A stretch of 64,000 nucleotides of DNA, from positions 620,001 to 684,000 of the forward strand of contig NZ_QZWF01000001.1 of assembly GCF_004187715.1 (NCBI RefSeq), given 5' to 3'. A model generated the notes under the pieces. That model was given only the letters and a program-made list of their open reading frames with translations. It searched no databases and was not told the origin of the DNA. This DNA comes from Streptomyces sp. F001. Its GTDB lineage: Bacteria > Actinomycetota > Actinomycetes > Streptomycetales > Streptomycetaceae. Shown in pieces: positions 34,762 through 43,218 of this stretch (within the stretch, counting starts at the first letter, position 1; every line of letters starts with the position of its first letter). Position numbers and translations under genes: made by a program.

Positions 34762-36603
34762 TCAGGTCAGCCGGAACCGCAAGCGGCAGATCACCGCGTC
34801 GGTGTCCCGGCGCAGGGCGTGCGCGACGACGGCGCCGCGCTGGTTCTGCAGCACCCGCTGCCAGAGCCGCTCCGGCTCGGTCTCCGGGATGAGCACGGTG
34901 ATCTGGGTGCCCGGCTCCGCCACGGTGACGTCTCGGACGTAATCGGCTATCGGCCGGCCCAGGGTGCGGCGCTCGGAGGTCAGCTTGACCAGTGGCACGC
35001 CGGGGTCCCACTCGGCCCAGGCGCGCTCGAGGGCATGCAGCTGAGCCCGGTCCTCGGGGTCGGGGTAGCAGACGGTGACCGCACGGACCTCGTCGCCCAG
35101 GGAGGCGGCGGCCGTCAGGGCCTGGGAGGTGAGCCGGGACAGGGAGGATACGGGCACGATCACGACCGAGCGGTCACGGTGCGGGGCCTCGGGGATGTGG
35201 CCGAGGCCCAGCCGCTCGCCGATCCGGACGTAGGCCCGGTGCACGGTCTGGAAGGCCACGACCAGCAGGGGCAGGGCGATCACGATCAGCCAGGCGCCCT
35301 CCTCGAACTTGGTCGCCGTGACGACGACGGCCGAGACACCGGTCAGCAGCCCGCCGAAGCCGTTGAGTACGGCCTTGCCCCGCCAGCCCGGCCCGCGTTG
35401 CTCGCGCCAGTGCCGGACCATGCCCACCTGGGCGATGGTGAAGCCGACGAAGACGCCGATGGCGAACAGCGGCACGAGGGTGTTGGTGTCGCCGCCGGAG
35501 AAGAGCAGCAGGGCGGCGGAGACCAAAGCGAGCGCGAGTACGCCGTGCCGGTGGACCTGGCGGTCGGCCTTGAGGGCGAAGACGTGCGGCAGGTAGTTGT
35601 CGCGGGCGAGCAGCTTCAGCAGCACGGGGAGGCCGCCGAAGGAGGTGTTCGCGGACAGGGCGAGCAGGATCATCGTGGCGAACTGGACGACGTAGAAGGC
35701 CCAGTTGTGGCCGAGCGAGGCGTCCGCGAGCTGGGCGAGGACGGTGACGCCCTCGACCGGCTGGAGGTGGAAGCGGGAGATCAGTACCGACAGGCCGATC
35801 AGCATGACGCCGAGCACGGCGCCGAGGGCGACCTCCGCGCGCTGGGCGCGCTTGACGCGTGGTACCCGGAAGGAGGGGACAGCGTTGGCGATGGCCTCGA
35901 CGCCGGTCAGCGCGCTGCATCCGGAGGCGAAGGCCTTGAGCAGCAGCAGGGCGCCCACGGTGGTGGCGTTGTCGGCCAGGGCCGAGGCGTGTCCCTGCGC
36001 GGTGACAGTGCTGACCGGTTCGGACCGGAAGAGCCCGACGCCGATCAGGACGAAGATCGAGCCGACGAAGATCACGGTCGGCACGATGAACGCCTTCGCC
36101 GACTCCACGATGCCGCGCAGGTTGACCACCGTGATCAGCGCGAGCACCACCAGGCACAGCCACAGCCGCTCGTCGTGGAGCGCCGGGAAGGCGGAGGTCA
36201 GGGCGGCCACACCGGCGGTGACGGCGACGGCCACGTTGAGGACGTAGTCCAGGACGAGCGAGGCCGCGGCGACCAGGCTGGTGCGTGCACCCAGGTGGCG
36301 CTTGGCCACGGCGTACGAACCACCGCCGTCCGGGAAGGCGGCGATCACCTGGCGGTACGAGGCGACCAGCACTGCCAGCAGGCCCGCGATGGCCAGCGTG
36401 ACCGGGAGCGTGAAGCCGAGGCCGTGCGCACCGGCGGCGGCCAGCACGAGCACGATCGCCTCGGGCCCGTACGCCACCGACGCCATCGCGTCCAGCGACA
36501 GCGCGGCCAGGCCGGTGACGGCGGTGAGGCGATGCCGCTCACCGGTATCGGGCGGCTCCTCGTCGGCAGGGACGGCGCCCGGTGCGGCGGTCAGTACGGA
36601 CAT
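34762..36603 (-). CDS. APC-family permease, KimA-like, with cytoplasmic UspA-like tail
   Basis: A 613-residue membrane protein with about twelve helices from residue 25 (LTAVTGLAALSLDAMASVAYGPEAIVLVLAAAG) to about 450. A soluble domain follows, beginning RSVVIVPVSSLSRLTSQALTAAASLGDEVRAVTV. That arrangement and length match KimA (YdaO), a K+ importer of the APC superfamily. The alternative is an amino acid permease. Position next to kdp and shared 11-bp repeats favour a role in potassium. AAGGAG is nine bases before the ATG. The leader carries a long hairpin (36634-36659). Confidence 0.82.
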   Translation of the reverse strand: MSVLTAAPGAVPADEEPPDTGERHRLTAVTGLAALSLDAMASVAYGPEAIVLVLAAAGAHGLGFTLPVTLAIAGLLAVLVASYRQVIAAFPDGGGSYAVAKRHLGARTSLVAAASLVLDYVLNVAVAVTAGVAALTSAFPALHDERLWLCLVVLALITVVNLRGIVESAKAFIVPTVIFVGSIFVLIGVGLFRSEPVSTVTAQGHASALADNATTVGALLLLKAFASGCSALTGVEAIANAVPSFRVPRVKRAQRAEVALGAVLGVMLIGLSVLISRFHLQPVEGVTVLAQLADASLGHNWAFYVVQFATMILLALSANTSFGGLPVLLKLLARDNYLPHVFALKADRQVHRHGVLALALVSAALLLFSGGDTNTLVPLFAIGVFVGFTIAQVGMVRHWREQRGPGWRGKAVLNGFGGLLTGVSAVVVTATKFEEGAWLIVIALPLLVVAFQTVHRAYVRIGERLGLGHIPEAPHRDRSVVIVPVSSLSRLTSQALTAAASLGDEVRAVTVCYPDPEDRAQLHALERAWAEWDPGVPLVKLTSERRTLGRPIADYVRDVTVAEPGTQITVLIPETEPERLWQRVLQNQRGAVVAHALRRDTDAVICRLRFRLT

Positions 36604-36633
36604 GGATGGGTGCTCCTTCGTACGGTGTGAACG

Positions 36634-36659
36634 ACCGCGCAGGGCCTGCCCTGCGCGGT
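36634..36659 (-). promoter_or_regulatory. Long hairpin in the permease leader
   Basis: ACCGCGCAGGGC pairs perfectly with GCCCTGCGCGGT, leaving a tiny loop, 31 bp before the permease ATG. It lies between the repeat elements and the start codon, so it would be in the mRNA leader. It could be an attenuator or a stability element. No match to the c-di-AMP riboswitch was recognised. Confidence 0.5.
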
Positions 36660-36731
36660 GCACCCAGGTTCTGTCCGGATCCGGCCGCCTTCGACTGTTC
36701 CTTGCGCGTTCTTCGCGCCGATCCAGCCGAC

Positions 36732-36826
36732 TTTGACGAGACTTTGACAGGGCACGCGGACCGCTCAGGGCCCCGCTGGGACGGCGTCAAGAATCGACCG
36801 GGCACTCGTCAGAGTCCCGTCAAGCA
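36732..36826. promoter_or_regulatory. Phased 11-bp repeats in a divergent promoter (candidate KdpE sites)
   Basis: Toward the minus-strand permease the sequence reads CTGTCAAAGTC then TCGTCAAAGTC (36752-36732), units 11 bp apart. Toward the plus-strand gene at 36865 it reads GGCGTCAAGAA (36783), one unit without match, CTCGTCAGAGT (36805) and CCCGTCAAGCA (36816), all in one 11-bp register. The unit is the same as upstream of kdp. The region is a shared divergent promoter. Confidence 0.6.
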
Positions 36827-36864
36827 AAGTCGACATGGCTCACCCGGTCTCTAGCGTCGGCGGT

Positions 36865-37422
36865 ATGGAGCCCCCCGACGACGTGCGACACGATCTCTCC
36901 CCCGCACCGGAACGGCACTTCGACGCAGAGGCGTACGACCACCGCTGGACACGGGACCTGCACAGCGCGGTCCGCTGCGCGGCCGTACTCCTGGCCCTGC
37001 TGCTCCTCATCGACTGGGGCGCCGGCACCCTCACCCCATGGCGCACCGCCCTGTGGTGCATCCTCGCGGCGCTGCTCTTCGTGGTGCTGTGTCCGCCCCG
37101 CGTCTCGGCGGGCGCCGGCTGGCTGCAGTCGCGTTCGCTGCTGCGCACGCGGACCGTCCGCACCGACCTGCTGGTGTCGGTCCGCTGCCTGGACGGCGTC
37201 TCCCAGCGGCTGGTGCTGCGCGACACGTTCGGCGAGCGCGTCGAGATCGACCCCCAGGTCCTCGTCGCCAACCCCGAACTGTGGTACCGCCTCGACGAGG
37301 ATGCGCACAAATCGGAGGCGCGCGGGTTGCTGCTGTGCGGGGCGACCGCGCTGAACCGCGTGGCGGAGCGGATCGACTGCGAGACCGCGCGGACGGTGTT
37401 CAGGGTGTCGGGGCTCGAATAA
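36865..37422 (+). CDS. Conserved membrane protein with two helices and a soluble C-terminal domain
   Basis: A 185-residue protein from ATG 36865 (MEPPDDVRHDLSP). An earlier ATG at 36835 would add ten residues. Two adjacent helices (VRCAAVLLALLLLIDWGAG and RTALWCILAALLFVVLCPP) are followed by a cytoplasmic domain (VRTDLLVSVRCLDGVSQRLVLRDTFGERVEIDPQVLVANPELWYRL) that looks like a small beta-rich PH-like module. It is divergent from the KimA-like permease and shares the 11-bp repeat promoter, so it probably belongs to the same potassium regulon. Function unknown. Confidence 0.78.
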   Translation: MEPPDDVRHDLSPAPERHFDAEAYDHRWTRDLHSAVRCAAVLLALLLLIDWGAGTLTPWRTALWCILAALLFVVLCPPRVSAGAGWLQSRSLLRTRTVRTDLLVSVRCLDGVSQRLVLRDTFGERVEIDPQVLVANPELWYRLDEDAHKSEARGLLLCGATALNRVAERIDCETARTVFRVSGLE

Positions 37423-37535
37423 CCCCGAGTAGCTCCAACAGCCCCGGTGGCGCTTGGCTTCAGCCCCGCCGATCCGGCGGATCGGGCTGCACGCCGCCGG
37501 TCATCAGGATGTCCGGACCACCCGGTTCCCCGCCC

Positions 37536-37865
37536 TCAGCTCCCGCCCCTGCGGCGGCCGCCGGTCGAAGCCCGGCGAGGCTGTCGTTCGACTGAGCCCG
37601 ACCGCCGCCGCAGCCCCGGCCACCGGCCTCTGGCAGGTGGAGAGTTGACATCCCGTCGGTCACGAAAGGCCGGTCCCCGTACGTTCCGTCTCCCCGCCCC
37701 GGCCGGCTCGGCCAGCGGCAGTGAGACGACCATGGTCAGCCCGCCGCCGGGGGTGTCCTCGGGGGTGAGGGTGCCACTCATCGCTTCGGTGAGGCCCCGA
37801 GCCAGAGCAAGGCCCAGACCGAGCCCCGTGGTGTTGTCGGTGTCACCGAGCCGCTGAAAGGGCTC
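37536..37865 (-). pseudogene. C-terminal remnant of a KdpD-type histidine kinase
   Basis: The frame EPFQRLGDTDNTTGLGLGLALARGLTEAM, then EDTPGGGLTMVVSLPLAE, is the F/G2-box end of a KdpD HATPase domain. It starts abruptly at 37865 against an SDR fragment on the other strand, so the rest of this kinase copy is missing. After LPLAEPAGAG the frame runs on into Arg-rich text to a stop at 37536, suggesting the natural stop was lost by indel. It is exactly the piece missing from kdpD at 27004, apart from about 60 residues absent from both. Confidence 0.75.
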
Positions 37866-38460
37866 GCCTCGACGAGGTCGAGACCCTCGCCCACCGGGTG
37901 GTCGCCGAGCACCCGCACCTCGACGTGCTCATCAACAACGCGGGCATGGCCGCGCCGGAGCGGCACACTGTCACCGCCGACGGCAACGAGATCGCCTTCC
38001 AGGTCAACTTCCTGGCCCACTATCTGCTGACCTGCCTGCTGGAACCGGCACTCACCAGCGACCCGGGCGGCCGCGTGGTCAACGTGTCCTCCTCCCTGCA
38101 CCGCACGGCGTCCATCCAATGGGCCGACCCGAACCGCGCCCGCCGCTACTCCCGGCTCGCCGCCCACGCCCAGTCCCGGCTGGCCCTGACGGTGTTCGCG
38201 GCCGACCCCCGCGTCACGGCGGTGTCGGTGCACCCCGGCGTCTGCGACACGGCCCTGCTCCCGCTCTACGCCCACGAGGGCGCCTCCGCGGCCGAGGCGC
38301 GGCGCACGTGGTGCGGCTGTGCGACCCGACCGTCGAGATCGTCAACGGCGCCTACTACGACCGCGCCGAGCGCGTCGACCCGGCCCCAGCCGCCACCGAG
38401 GACCGCACGGTCGAGCGCCTTAACAAGCTCGCCGACCTTCTCGTGGGCCGCAGCGCTTGA
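37866..38460 (+). pseudogene. SDR gene fragment, 5'-truncated and frameshifted
   Basis: Coding text starts RLDEVETLAHRVVAEHPHLDVLINNAGMAAPERHTV, lacking about 70 N-terminal residues including the cofactor-binding GxxxGxG. It continues QVNFLAHYLLTCLLEPAL, NVSSSLHRTASIQW and the active-site Tyr/Lys region, which here reads ARRYSRLAAHAQSRLA. Lys of YxxxK is replaced by Ala. Near 38297 the frame changes from EGASAAEA to AAHVVRLCDPTVEIVNGAYYDRAERV, which reaches the stop at 38460. Two independent lesions plus the altered YxxxK indicate a non-functional gene. Confidence 0.78.
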
Positions 38461-38491
38461 AGTCCGTGTCAGAGAAAGGAAGTTGACGTAC

Positions 38492-38550
38492 ATGTCGAAG
38501 CGCGCCCCAAGAAGAAGGCGAACCACGGCAACAAGGCCGGTCAGCGCTGA
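38492..38550 (+). pseudogene. Very small basic protein gene with a one-base deletion
   Basis: ATG TCG AAG CGC opens a frame with AAGGAAG upstream. One base later the second part reads PKKKANHGNKAGQR and a TGA, giving a 19-residue Lys-rich protein if one base were added near 38505. As written the frame overruns. The KKKANHG text resembles short conserved Streptomyces proteins of unknown function. It has the size of a true gene, so the frame break is more likely an indel than chance. Confidence 0.5.
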
Positions 38551-38645
38551 GTCACGCGCCGAAAGCTGTCCACCGGGGCGGGTGAGAAGGAGCGCGGCGC
38601 TCCCGATCACCCGACCCGCCCGTATCACCCACCCGTGAGGCGTCG

Positions 38646-39418
38646 ATGATCGAACTCTCTCCCCGTCACCTGCCCACCCTGACCCGCTGGTTCCCCGCGG
38701 GCACCCCGGCGCCGCCATCGGCGAGCATGTGCTGGCGACCGACGTCGGACGCTGGCGGGCCGACCGCGTCCTCCAGCCGCGAGCCGTCGCGGCGTCGTGT
38801 GCCGGCCATGTCGTCCTGCGCGGGTCCCCCGACCTGCTCACGCCCGAGGTCCTGGCGCCACTGGCGGGCAGCCGGATCGACGCCCCCGCTCGCTTCCTGC
38901 CGGCACTGGGTGCGGCCTTCGAACGGCTCATCCCCTGGGAACGCATGGTCTGGACCCGGCAGGCCGAGCCGCAGCCCGCCCCGGTGCCGTTCGGCGTGAC
39001 CGTACGCCGCCTGGAGCCGGCGGACACCGACGCCGTGCACGACCTCGGCCTGGACGCCTCGTGGCTCTCCGCCACCTGGGGCGGCCCGGCCGGACTCGCC
39101 ATGTCCGGTCACGCCTGGGCGGCCACGGCCAGGAACGGCCGCCTCCTGGCCGTCGCCTGCACCTACTTCCGCGGCACGGCGTACGAGGACGTGGCGGTCT
39201 TCACCGTGCCGGACCACCGCCGTCACCGCCTCGCCCTGGCCTGCGTCATCGCCCTCTGCGACGACATCGCGGCCCGCGGCCGCACCCCCAGCTGGAACTG
39301 CTCGGTCCTCAACCGCGCCAGTCGCCTCCTCGCCCGGACGGCGGGCTTCCGCCTGATCCGCGAGTACGTCCACTACGCCGTCGGCAGCCCGGTCTCCCAC
39401 GACCGGCTCAACGCATGA
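38646..39418 (+). pseudogene. GNAT acetyltransferase gene, frameshift near the N-terminus
   Basis: ATG 38646 begins MIELSPRHLPTLTRWFPAGTP. At a C-rich run near 38709 the coding text moves to another frame (GEHVLATDVGRWRADRVLQPRAVAA) and continues to the stop at 39418. The C-terminal part has a GNAT fold: VTVRRLEPADTDAVHDLG, AVFTVPDHRRHRLALACVIALCDDIAARG (acetyl-CoA loop) and LLARTAGFRLIREYVHYAVG. One inserted base would restore about 257 residues. The stop codon overlaps an ATG of the next frame. Confidence 0.75.
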
Positions 39419-39447
39419 ACCCACCCCCACGGGAAAGACAGCCCTCG

Positions 39448-39807
39448 ATGCCCAGGTCACCACTCCTCACCCTCCTGATCCTGAACGATCGCCACGAACT
39501 GGCGATCACCCGGCTGAAAGGGGCCGACGACTCCTTCACCCTCCACTACACGATCACGCCCGCGCTGCCCGACTCCGACAGCGGTACGCCCCTGCTCCCG
39601 GTTCTGTCCGCCGAGGACGATCTGGGCAACGCGTACGAGGACCGGGGCGGCGCCTACGGCCCGAGCCAGGACGGCACCCGCACCCACGGCTCACTCACCG
39701 CCCACCCCGCCCTCGCCCCCGGCACGACCGCCCTCCGGATCCGGATCACGTTCCTGCGAAACGGCCAGGAGTCGGCGTACGACATGACACTCGGTGTCCA
39801 CCCCTGA
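39448..39807 (+). CDS. Conserved hypothetical beta-rich protein
   Basis: A 119-residue soluble protein (MPRSPLLTLLILNDRHELAITRLKG). It reads as alternating beta strands (DSFTLHYTITPALPDSDSG, PVLSAEDDLGNAYEDRGGAYG, TALRIRITFLRNGQESAYDM), probably an immunoglobulin-like sandwich with no signal peptide. GGGAAAGA is ten bases before this ATG. An earlier ATG at 39415 overlaps the GNAT stop (ATGA) and could make the two genes coupled. Function unknown. Confidence 0.72.
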   Translation: MPRSPLLTLLILNDRHELAITRLKGADDSFTLHYTITPALPDSDSGTPLLPVLSAEDDLGNAYEDRGGAYGPSQDGTRTHGSLTAHPALAPGTTALRIRITFLRNGQESAYDMTLGVHP

Positions 39808-39903
39808 GTGCGGCTTGCGTTCATCCCCCCATACAGCGCAGTCGGCGCACGGTCATCCCCGAGCTGCGGTCTTGGCGTGCTGCCCACGCCTCAACGCCCT
39901 TTC

Positions 39904-39923
39904 TTAACGGGAACTTGACGTCG
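39904..39923. promoter_or_regulatory. 11-bp repeat pair upstream of the second large permease
   Basis: TTAACGGGAACTTGACGTCG has ACG units 11 bp apart and on the minus strand reads GACGTCAAGTT then CCCGTTAA, matching the kdp repeat unit with the opposite orientation to its gene. It lies about 110-130 bp before the ATG at 40034. Confidence 0.45.
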
Positions 39924-40033
39924 ATGGACCCCTTATGCGTGGGCCCGTGCGTCACTCTCTGAATACGCTGAGGGCGCCGTCCGCGTGATGGCCGGAACCG
40001 CACGCAGAGCCGCTGTACATCAGGAGCACGCCG

Positions 40034-41989
40034 ATGGCCACCACCGAGCATCCGCCGCCCAGTCGCCTGCGCGCCTGGATGCTGGAGGGGCTGTCCGACA
40101 TCGGCAAGGGCGGCGGCCCTCAGGGACCCCACGCCCAGCCGGCGCCCCCGCACGAGGGCCAGCCCTGGTACCGGGTGATGTGCCTGACCGGTGTGGACTA
40201 CTTCTCGACCCTCGGCTATCAGCCCGGTATTGCCGCGCTCGCGGCCGGTCTGCTGTCGCCCGTCGCGACCATCGTGCTCGTGATCGTCACCCTGGCGGGC
40301 GCCCTCCCGGTCTACCGGAGGGTGGCCGAGGAGAGCCCGCACGGACAGGGCTCGATCGCGATGCTGGAGCGGCTGCTCACCTTCTGGAAGGGCAAGCTCT
40401 TCGTCCTGACCCTGCTCGGCTTCGCCGCCACCGACTTCCTGATCACCATCACCCTCTCGGCCGCGGACGCCTCGACCCACCTGGTGGAGAACCCGCAGCT
40501 GCACGATGCGCTGCACGACAAGCAGCTGCTGATCACCCTCGTGCTCATCGCGCTGCTCGGCGCGGTGTTCCTCAAGGGATTTCTGGAGGCGATCGGCGTC
40601 GCGGTGGCTCTGGTGGGGGCCTACCTGGCGCTGAACGCCGTCGTCGTGATCGTCGGCCTGTGGCACATCATCACCGAGGGGCATGTCGTCACCGACTGGT
40701 CGAACGCCCTGACCGCCGAGCACGGCAACGTCTTCGTCATGATCGGCATGGCCCTGATCGTCTTCCCGAAGCTCGCCCTGGGCCTGTCCGGCTTCGAGAC
40801 CGGCGTCGCCGTGATGCCGCACGTCAAGGGCGAGGCGGGGGACACCGAAGAGGACCCCAAGGGCCGGATCCGGGGTACCAAGAAGCTGCTCACGACGGCC
40901 GCACTGATCATGAGCGGCTTCCTGATCACGACCAGTTTCATCACCACCCTCCTGATCCCGGAGCAGGAGTTCGAGGAGGGCGGCAAGGCCAACGGCCGCG
41001 CCCTCGCCTATCTGGCGCACGACTACCTGGGCAACGTCTTCGGCACGGTCTACGACGTCTCGACGATCGCCATCCTGTGGTTCGCCGGCGCCTCCGCGAT
41101 GGCCGGACTGCTCAACCTGATGCCCCGCTATCTGCCCCGCTACGGCATGGCCCCGCACTGGGCCCGTGCCGTGCGCCCGATGGTCATCGTCTTCACCCTG
41201 ATCGGCTTCCTGGTCACCTGGATCTTCGACGCCGACGTCGACGCCCAGGGCGGCGCGTACGCCACCGGCGTGCTGGTGCTGATCAGCTCGGCCGCGATCG
41301 CGGTGACCATCGCCGCGCGGAAGGCCGACCAGCGCAACTGGACGATCGCCTTCGCGGTGATCTCGGCGGTGTTCCTCTACACGACGGTCCTGAACATCAT
41401 CGAGCGCCCGGACGGCGTGAAGATCGGCGCCTGCTTCATCGCGGGCATCATGATCCTCTCCCTGGCCTCCCGGCTGGCCCGCGCCTTCGAGCTGCGCGTG
41501 ACCAGCGTGACACTCGACGACATGGCGGAACGATTCGTCCGGGACATCGCCAGCCGCAAAATCCGATTCATCGCAAACGAGCCCGACAAGCGCGACCTCG
41601 CCGAGTACCGCGACAAGATCGAGCAGATCCGCCAGGACAACGACGTCCCCGGCCAGGAGGACTTCGTCTTCGTCGAGGTGACGGTCACCGACCCGTCCGA
41701 GTTCGAGTCCGGTCTGACGGTGCGCGGCGAGGTCATGCACAACCGCTACCGGGTCCTGACGCTGGAGTCCTCCTCCATCTCCAACTCCCTGGCCGCGCTG
41801 CTTCTACACGTCCGCGACACCACCGGCCGCATCCCGCACATCTACTTCGAGTGGACCGAGGGCGACCCCTTCGCCAACTTCCTGCGCTTCTTCCTCTTCG
41901 GCCAGGGCGAGATCGCCCCGGTCACCCGGGAGGTGCTGCGCGCGGCGGAACCGGACCCCGCACGCCGGCCACGCGTGCACACGGGCTGA
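40034..41989 (+). CDS. Large APC-superfamily permease with cytoplasmic C-terminal domain
   Basis: A 651-residue membrane protein. The first helix region is [42 protein letters not shown], followed by about twelve helices to residue 480. Then comes a soluble domain ([34 protein letters not shown]) that is unlike the UspA tail of the KimA-like protein. The N-terminal cytoplasmic stretch is Pro/Gly/His-rich. AGGAG is seven bases before the ATG. Substrate not known; amino acid or cation transport are both possible. The upstream repeat suggests it may be in the same regulon as kdp. Confidence 0.8.
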   Translation: MATTEHPPPSRLRAWMLEGLSDIGKGGGPQGPHAQPAPPHEGQPWYRVMCLTGVDYFSTLGYQPGIAALAAGLLSPVATIVLVIVTLAGALPVYRRVAEESPHGQGSIAMLERLLTFWKGKLFVLTLLGFAATDFLITITLSAADASTHLVENPQLHDALHDKQLLITLVLIALLGAVFLKGFLEAIGVAVALVGAYLALNAVVVIVGLWHIITEGHVVTDWSNALTAEHGNVFVMIGMALIVFPKLALGLSGFETGVAVMPHVKGEAGDTEEDPKGRIRGTKKLLTTAALIMSGFLITTSFITTLLIPEQEFEEGGKANGRALAYLAHDYLGNVFGTVYDVSTIAILWFAGASAMAGLLNLMPRYLPRYGMAPHWARAVRPMVIVFTLIGFLVTWIFDADVDAQGGAYATGVLVLISSAAIAVTIAARKADQRNWTIAFAVISAVFLYTTVLNIIERPDGVKIGACFIAGIMILSLASRLARAFELRVTSVTLDDMAERFVRDIASRKIRFIANEPDKRDLAEYRDKIEQIRQDNDVPGQEDFVFVEVTVTDPSEFESGLTVRGEVMHNRYRVLTLESSSISNSLAALLLHVRDTTGRIPHIYFEWTEGDPFANFLRFFLFGQGEIAPVTREVLRAAEPDPARRPRVHTG

Positions 41990-41993
41990 GCGG

Positions 41994-42566
41994 TCAGCGC
42001 CAAAAGCCTCGCCGAGGAGCGCGTGTCACGACCCGGCCGTAGCCGAGGCGACCGCACACCTCCACGCGCAGCACCACGGGCCCGTCCGCACCTCTGGACC
42101 CGCGCGTCCTGATCGTGGAGTAGTCCGTGACCAGGGCGTCGGTGTCCACCACGACGCCCGGCCGCGTCACCAGCCGCAGCGTGCCGCCCTGCATGTCGAG
42201 CTCGATGCGCAGGGTGTCGTACGTGATGACGGCCTCGGTGAAGTCGAGCGTCACGTCGCCCCAGGTCGACTCGATCGCCAGCCGCCGCGGCACCGCCCAG
42301 GTACCGTCCCGCCGGACCGAGCTGCCCTCCTGCTCGATACGGACGACATCCTTCGCCTCGGCCACGACGGGCAGATCGCCGGTCAACGCGGCCAACTCCC
42401 CCATGGTCCGGGCGGACAGCGCGGCCCCGACCCGTTCGTCGAGCTCCTCGGCGGTCAGCCGACCGTCCCCCGCGGCGGCGGTCAGCACCTCCACGACGCG
42501 GTCCCGGTCCGCATGCGAGGCCCGCACCTCGGACGACGTACCCGAACCCAAGAGCTCGGCCGACAT
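41994..42566 (-). CDS. DUF1707 domain protein
   Basis: A 190-residue protein. The DUF1707 motif is RASHADRDRVVEVLTAAAGDGRLTAEELDERVGAALSARTMGELAALTGDLP. It is followed by a beta-rich domain (IESTWGDVTLDFTEAVITYDTLRIELDMQGGTLRLVTRPGVVVDTDAL) resembling DUF4870/LiaF-like repeats. No membrane helix is present. The ATG at 42566 with GGGGTGA at good distance is preferred over a GTG at 42590. It diverges from the molybdate regulator gene. It is convergent with the permease gene 5 bp away. Function unknown. Confidence 0.83.
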   Translation of the reverse strand: MSAELLGSGTSSEVRASHADRDRVVEVLTAAAGDGRLTAEELDERVGAALSARTMGELAALTGDLPVVAEAKDVVRIEQEGSSVRRDGTWAVPRRLAIESTWGDVTLDFTEAVITYDTLRIELDMQGGTLRLVTRPGVVVDTDALVTDYSTIRTRGSRGADGPVVLRVEVCGRLGYGRVVTRAPRRGFWR

Positions 42567-42594
42567 ACCTTCACCCCGATCACCCATCACGAAC

Positions 42595-42612
42595 TAACGC
42601 TATATCGCGTTA
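42595..42612. promoter_or_regulatory. Perfect inverted repeat, candidate molybdate-regulator operator
   Basis: TAACGC-TATATC-GCGTTA is a perfect 6-bp inverted repeat with a 6-bp AT-rich spacer, in the divergent gap between the DUF1707 and HTH-TOBE genes. The CGCTATAT half recalls ModE-type half-sites described in proteobacteria (from memory). It stands out sharply in GC-rich DNA. Confidence 0.55.
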
Positions 42613-42669
42613 TACCTGATGGCCAACCCTGCGTCCACCATGCACGCCTGCCGCCCTATCGTGACCGGC

Positions 42670-43065
42670 ATGCACTCCTACACCATCGGTCAGGCCGCAC
42701 GCCTGCTCGGCGTCAGCCCCGACACCGCACGTCGCTGGGCGGACGCCGGCCGGGTGGCGACCCATCGGGACGACAGCGGACGCCGGCTCATCGAGGGACG
42801 GGACCTGGCCGCGTTCTCGGTCGAGCTCGCCAAGTCCGGCAGCGGCGAGGAGGAGGCTCCGTACACCTCGGCCCGCAACGCCTTCCCCGGCATCGTGACC
42901 GCCATCAAGCTCGGCGATGTCGCGGCCCAGGTCGAGATCCAGGCCGGGCCCCACCGGCTGGTCTCCCTGCTCACCCGCGAGGCCGTCGAGGAACTCGGCC
43001 TGGAGGTCGGCATGGAGGCGACGGCCCGCGTGAAGTCGACGAACGTCCATATCGACCGCGCCTGA
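42670..43065 (+). CDS. Molybdate-responsive regulator: MerR-type HTH plus TOBE domain
   Basis: A 131-residue protein. Residues 1-50 (MHSYTIGQAARLLGVSPDTARRWADAGRVATHRDDSGRRLI) are an excisionase/MerR-like helix-turn-helix. Residues 68-130 (ARNAFPGIVTAIKLGDVAAQVEIQAGPHRLVSLLTREAVEELGLEVGMEATARVKSTNVHI) are a TOBE/Mop molybdate-binding domain. It directly precedes modA by about 150 bp on the same strand, so it likely senses molybdate and controls the modABC operon. The GTG at 42661 is an alternative start; no clear Shine-Dalgarno is present, so it may be leaderless. Confidence 0.9.
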   Translation: MHSYTIGQAARLLGVSPDTARRWADAGRVATHRDDSGRRLIEGRDLAAFSVELAKSGSGEEEAPYTSARNAFPGIVTAIKLGDVAAQVEIQAGPHRLVSLLTREAVEELGLEVGMEATARVKSTNVHIDRA

Positions 43066-43218
43066 CACGCCCCGAGCCGCACATGCGATCACCCATCACG
43101 CATTAGCCTCGATCGTGCGATGCAACAGGTGACTCATGCCTTGCATCTGCGCCAGTATGATCGACGCATCGGAAGAGTCCGGCGGGCTCTTCCTCCAGCG
43201 GACAGAGGGAGTGGACCC

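Noticed and set aside
36604-36731. Possible ydaO/c-di-AMP riboswitch in the permease leader
   Set aside because: Only one simple hairpin is present; none of the conserved pseudo-symmetric motifs was recognised.
37447-37857. Plus-strand open frame of 136 codons
   Set aside because: Arg/Pro/Ala-rich shadow of the kinase remnant on the opposite strand.
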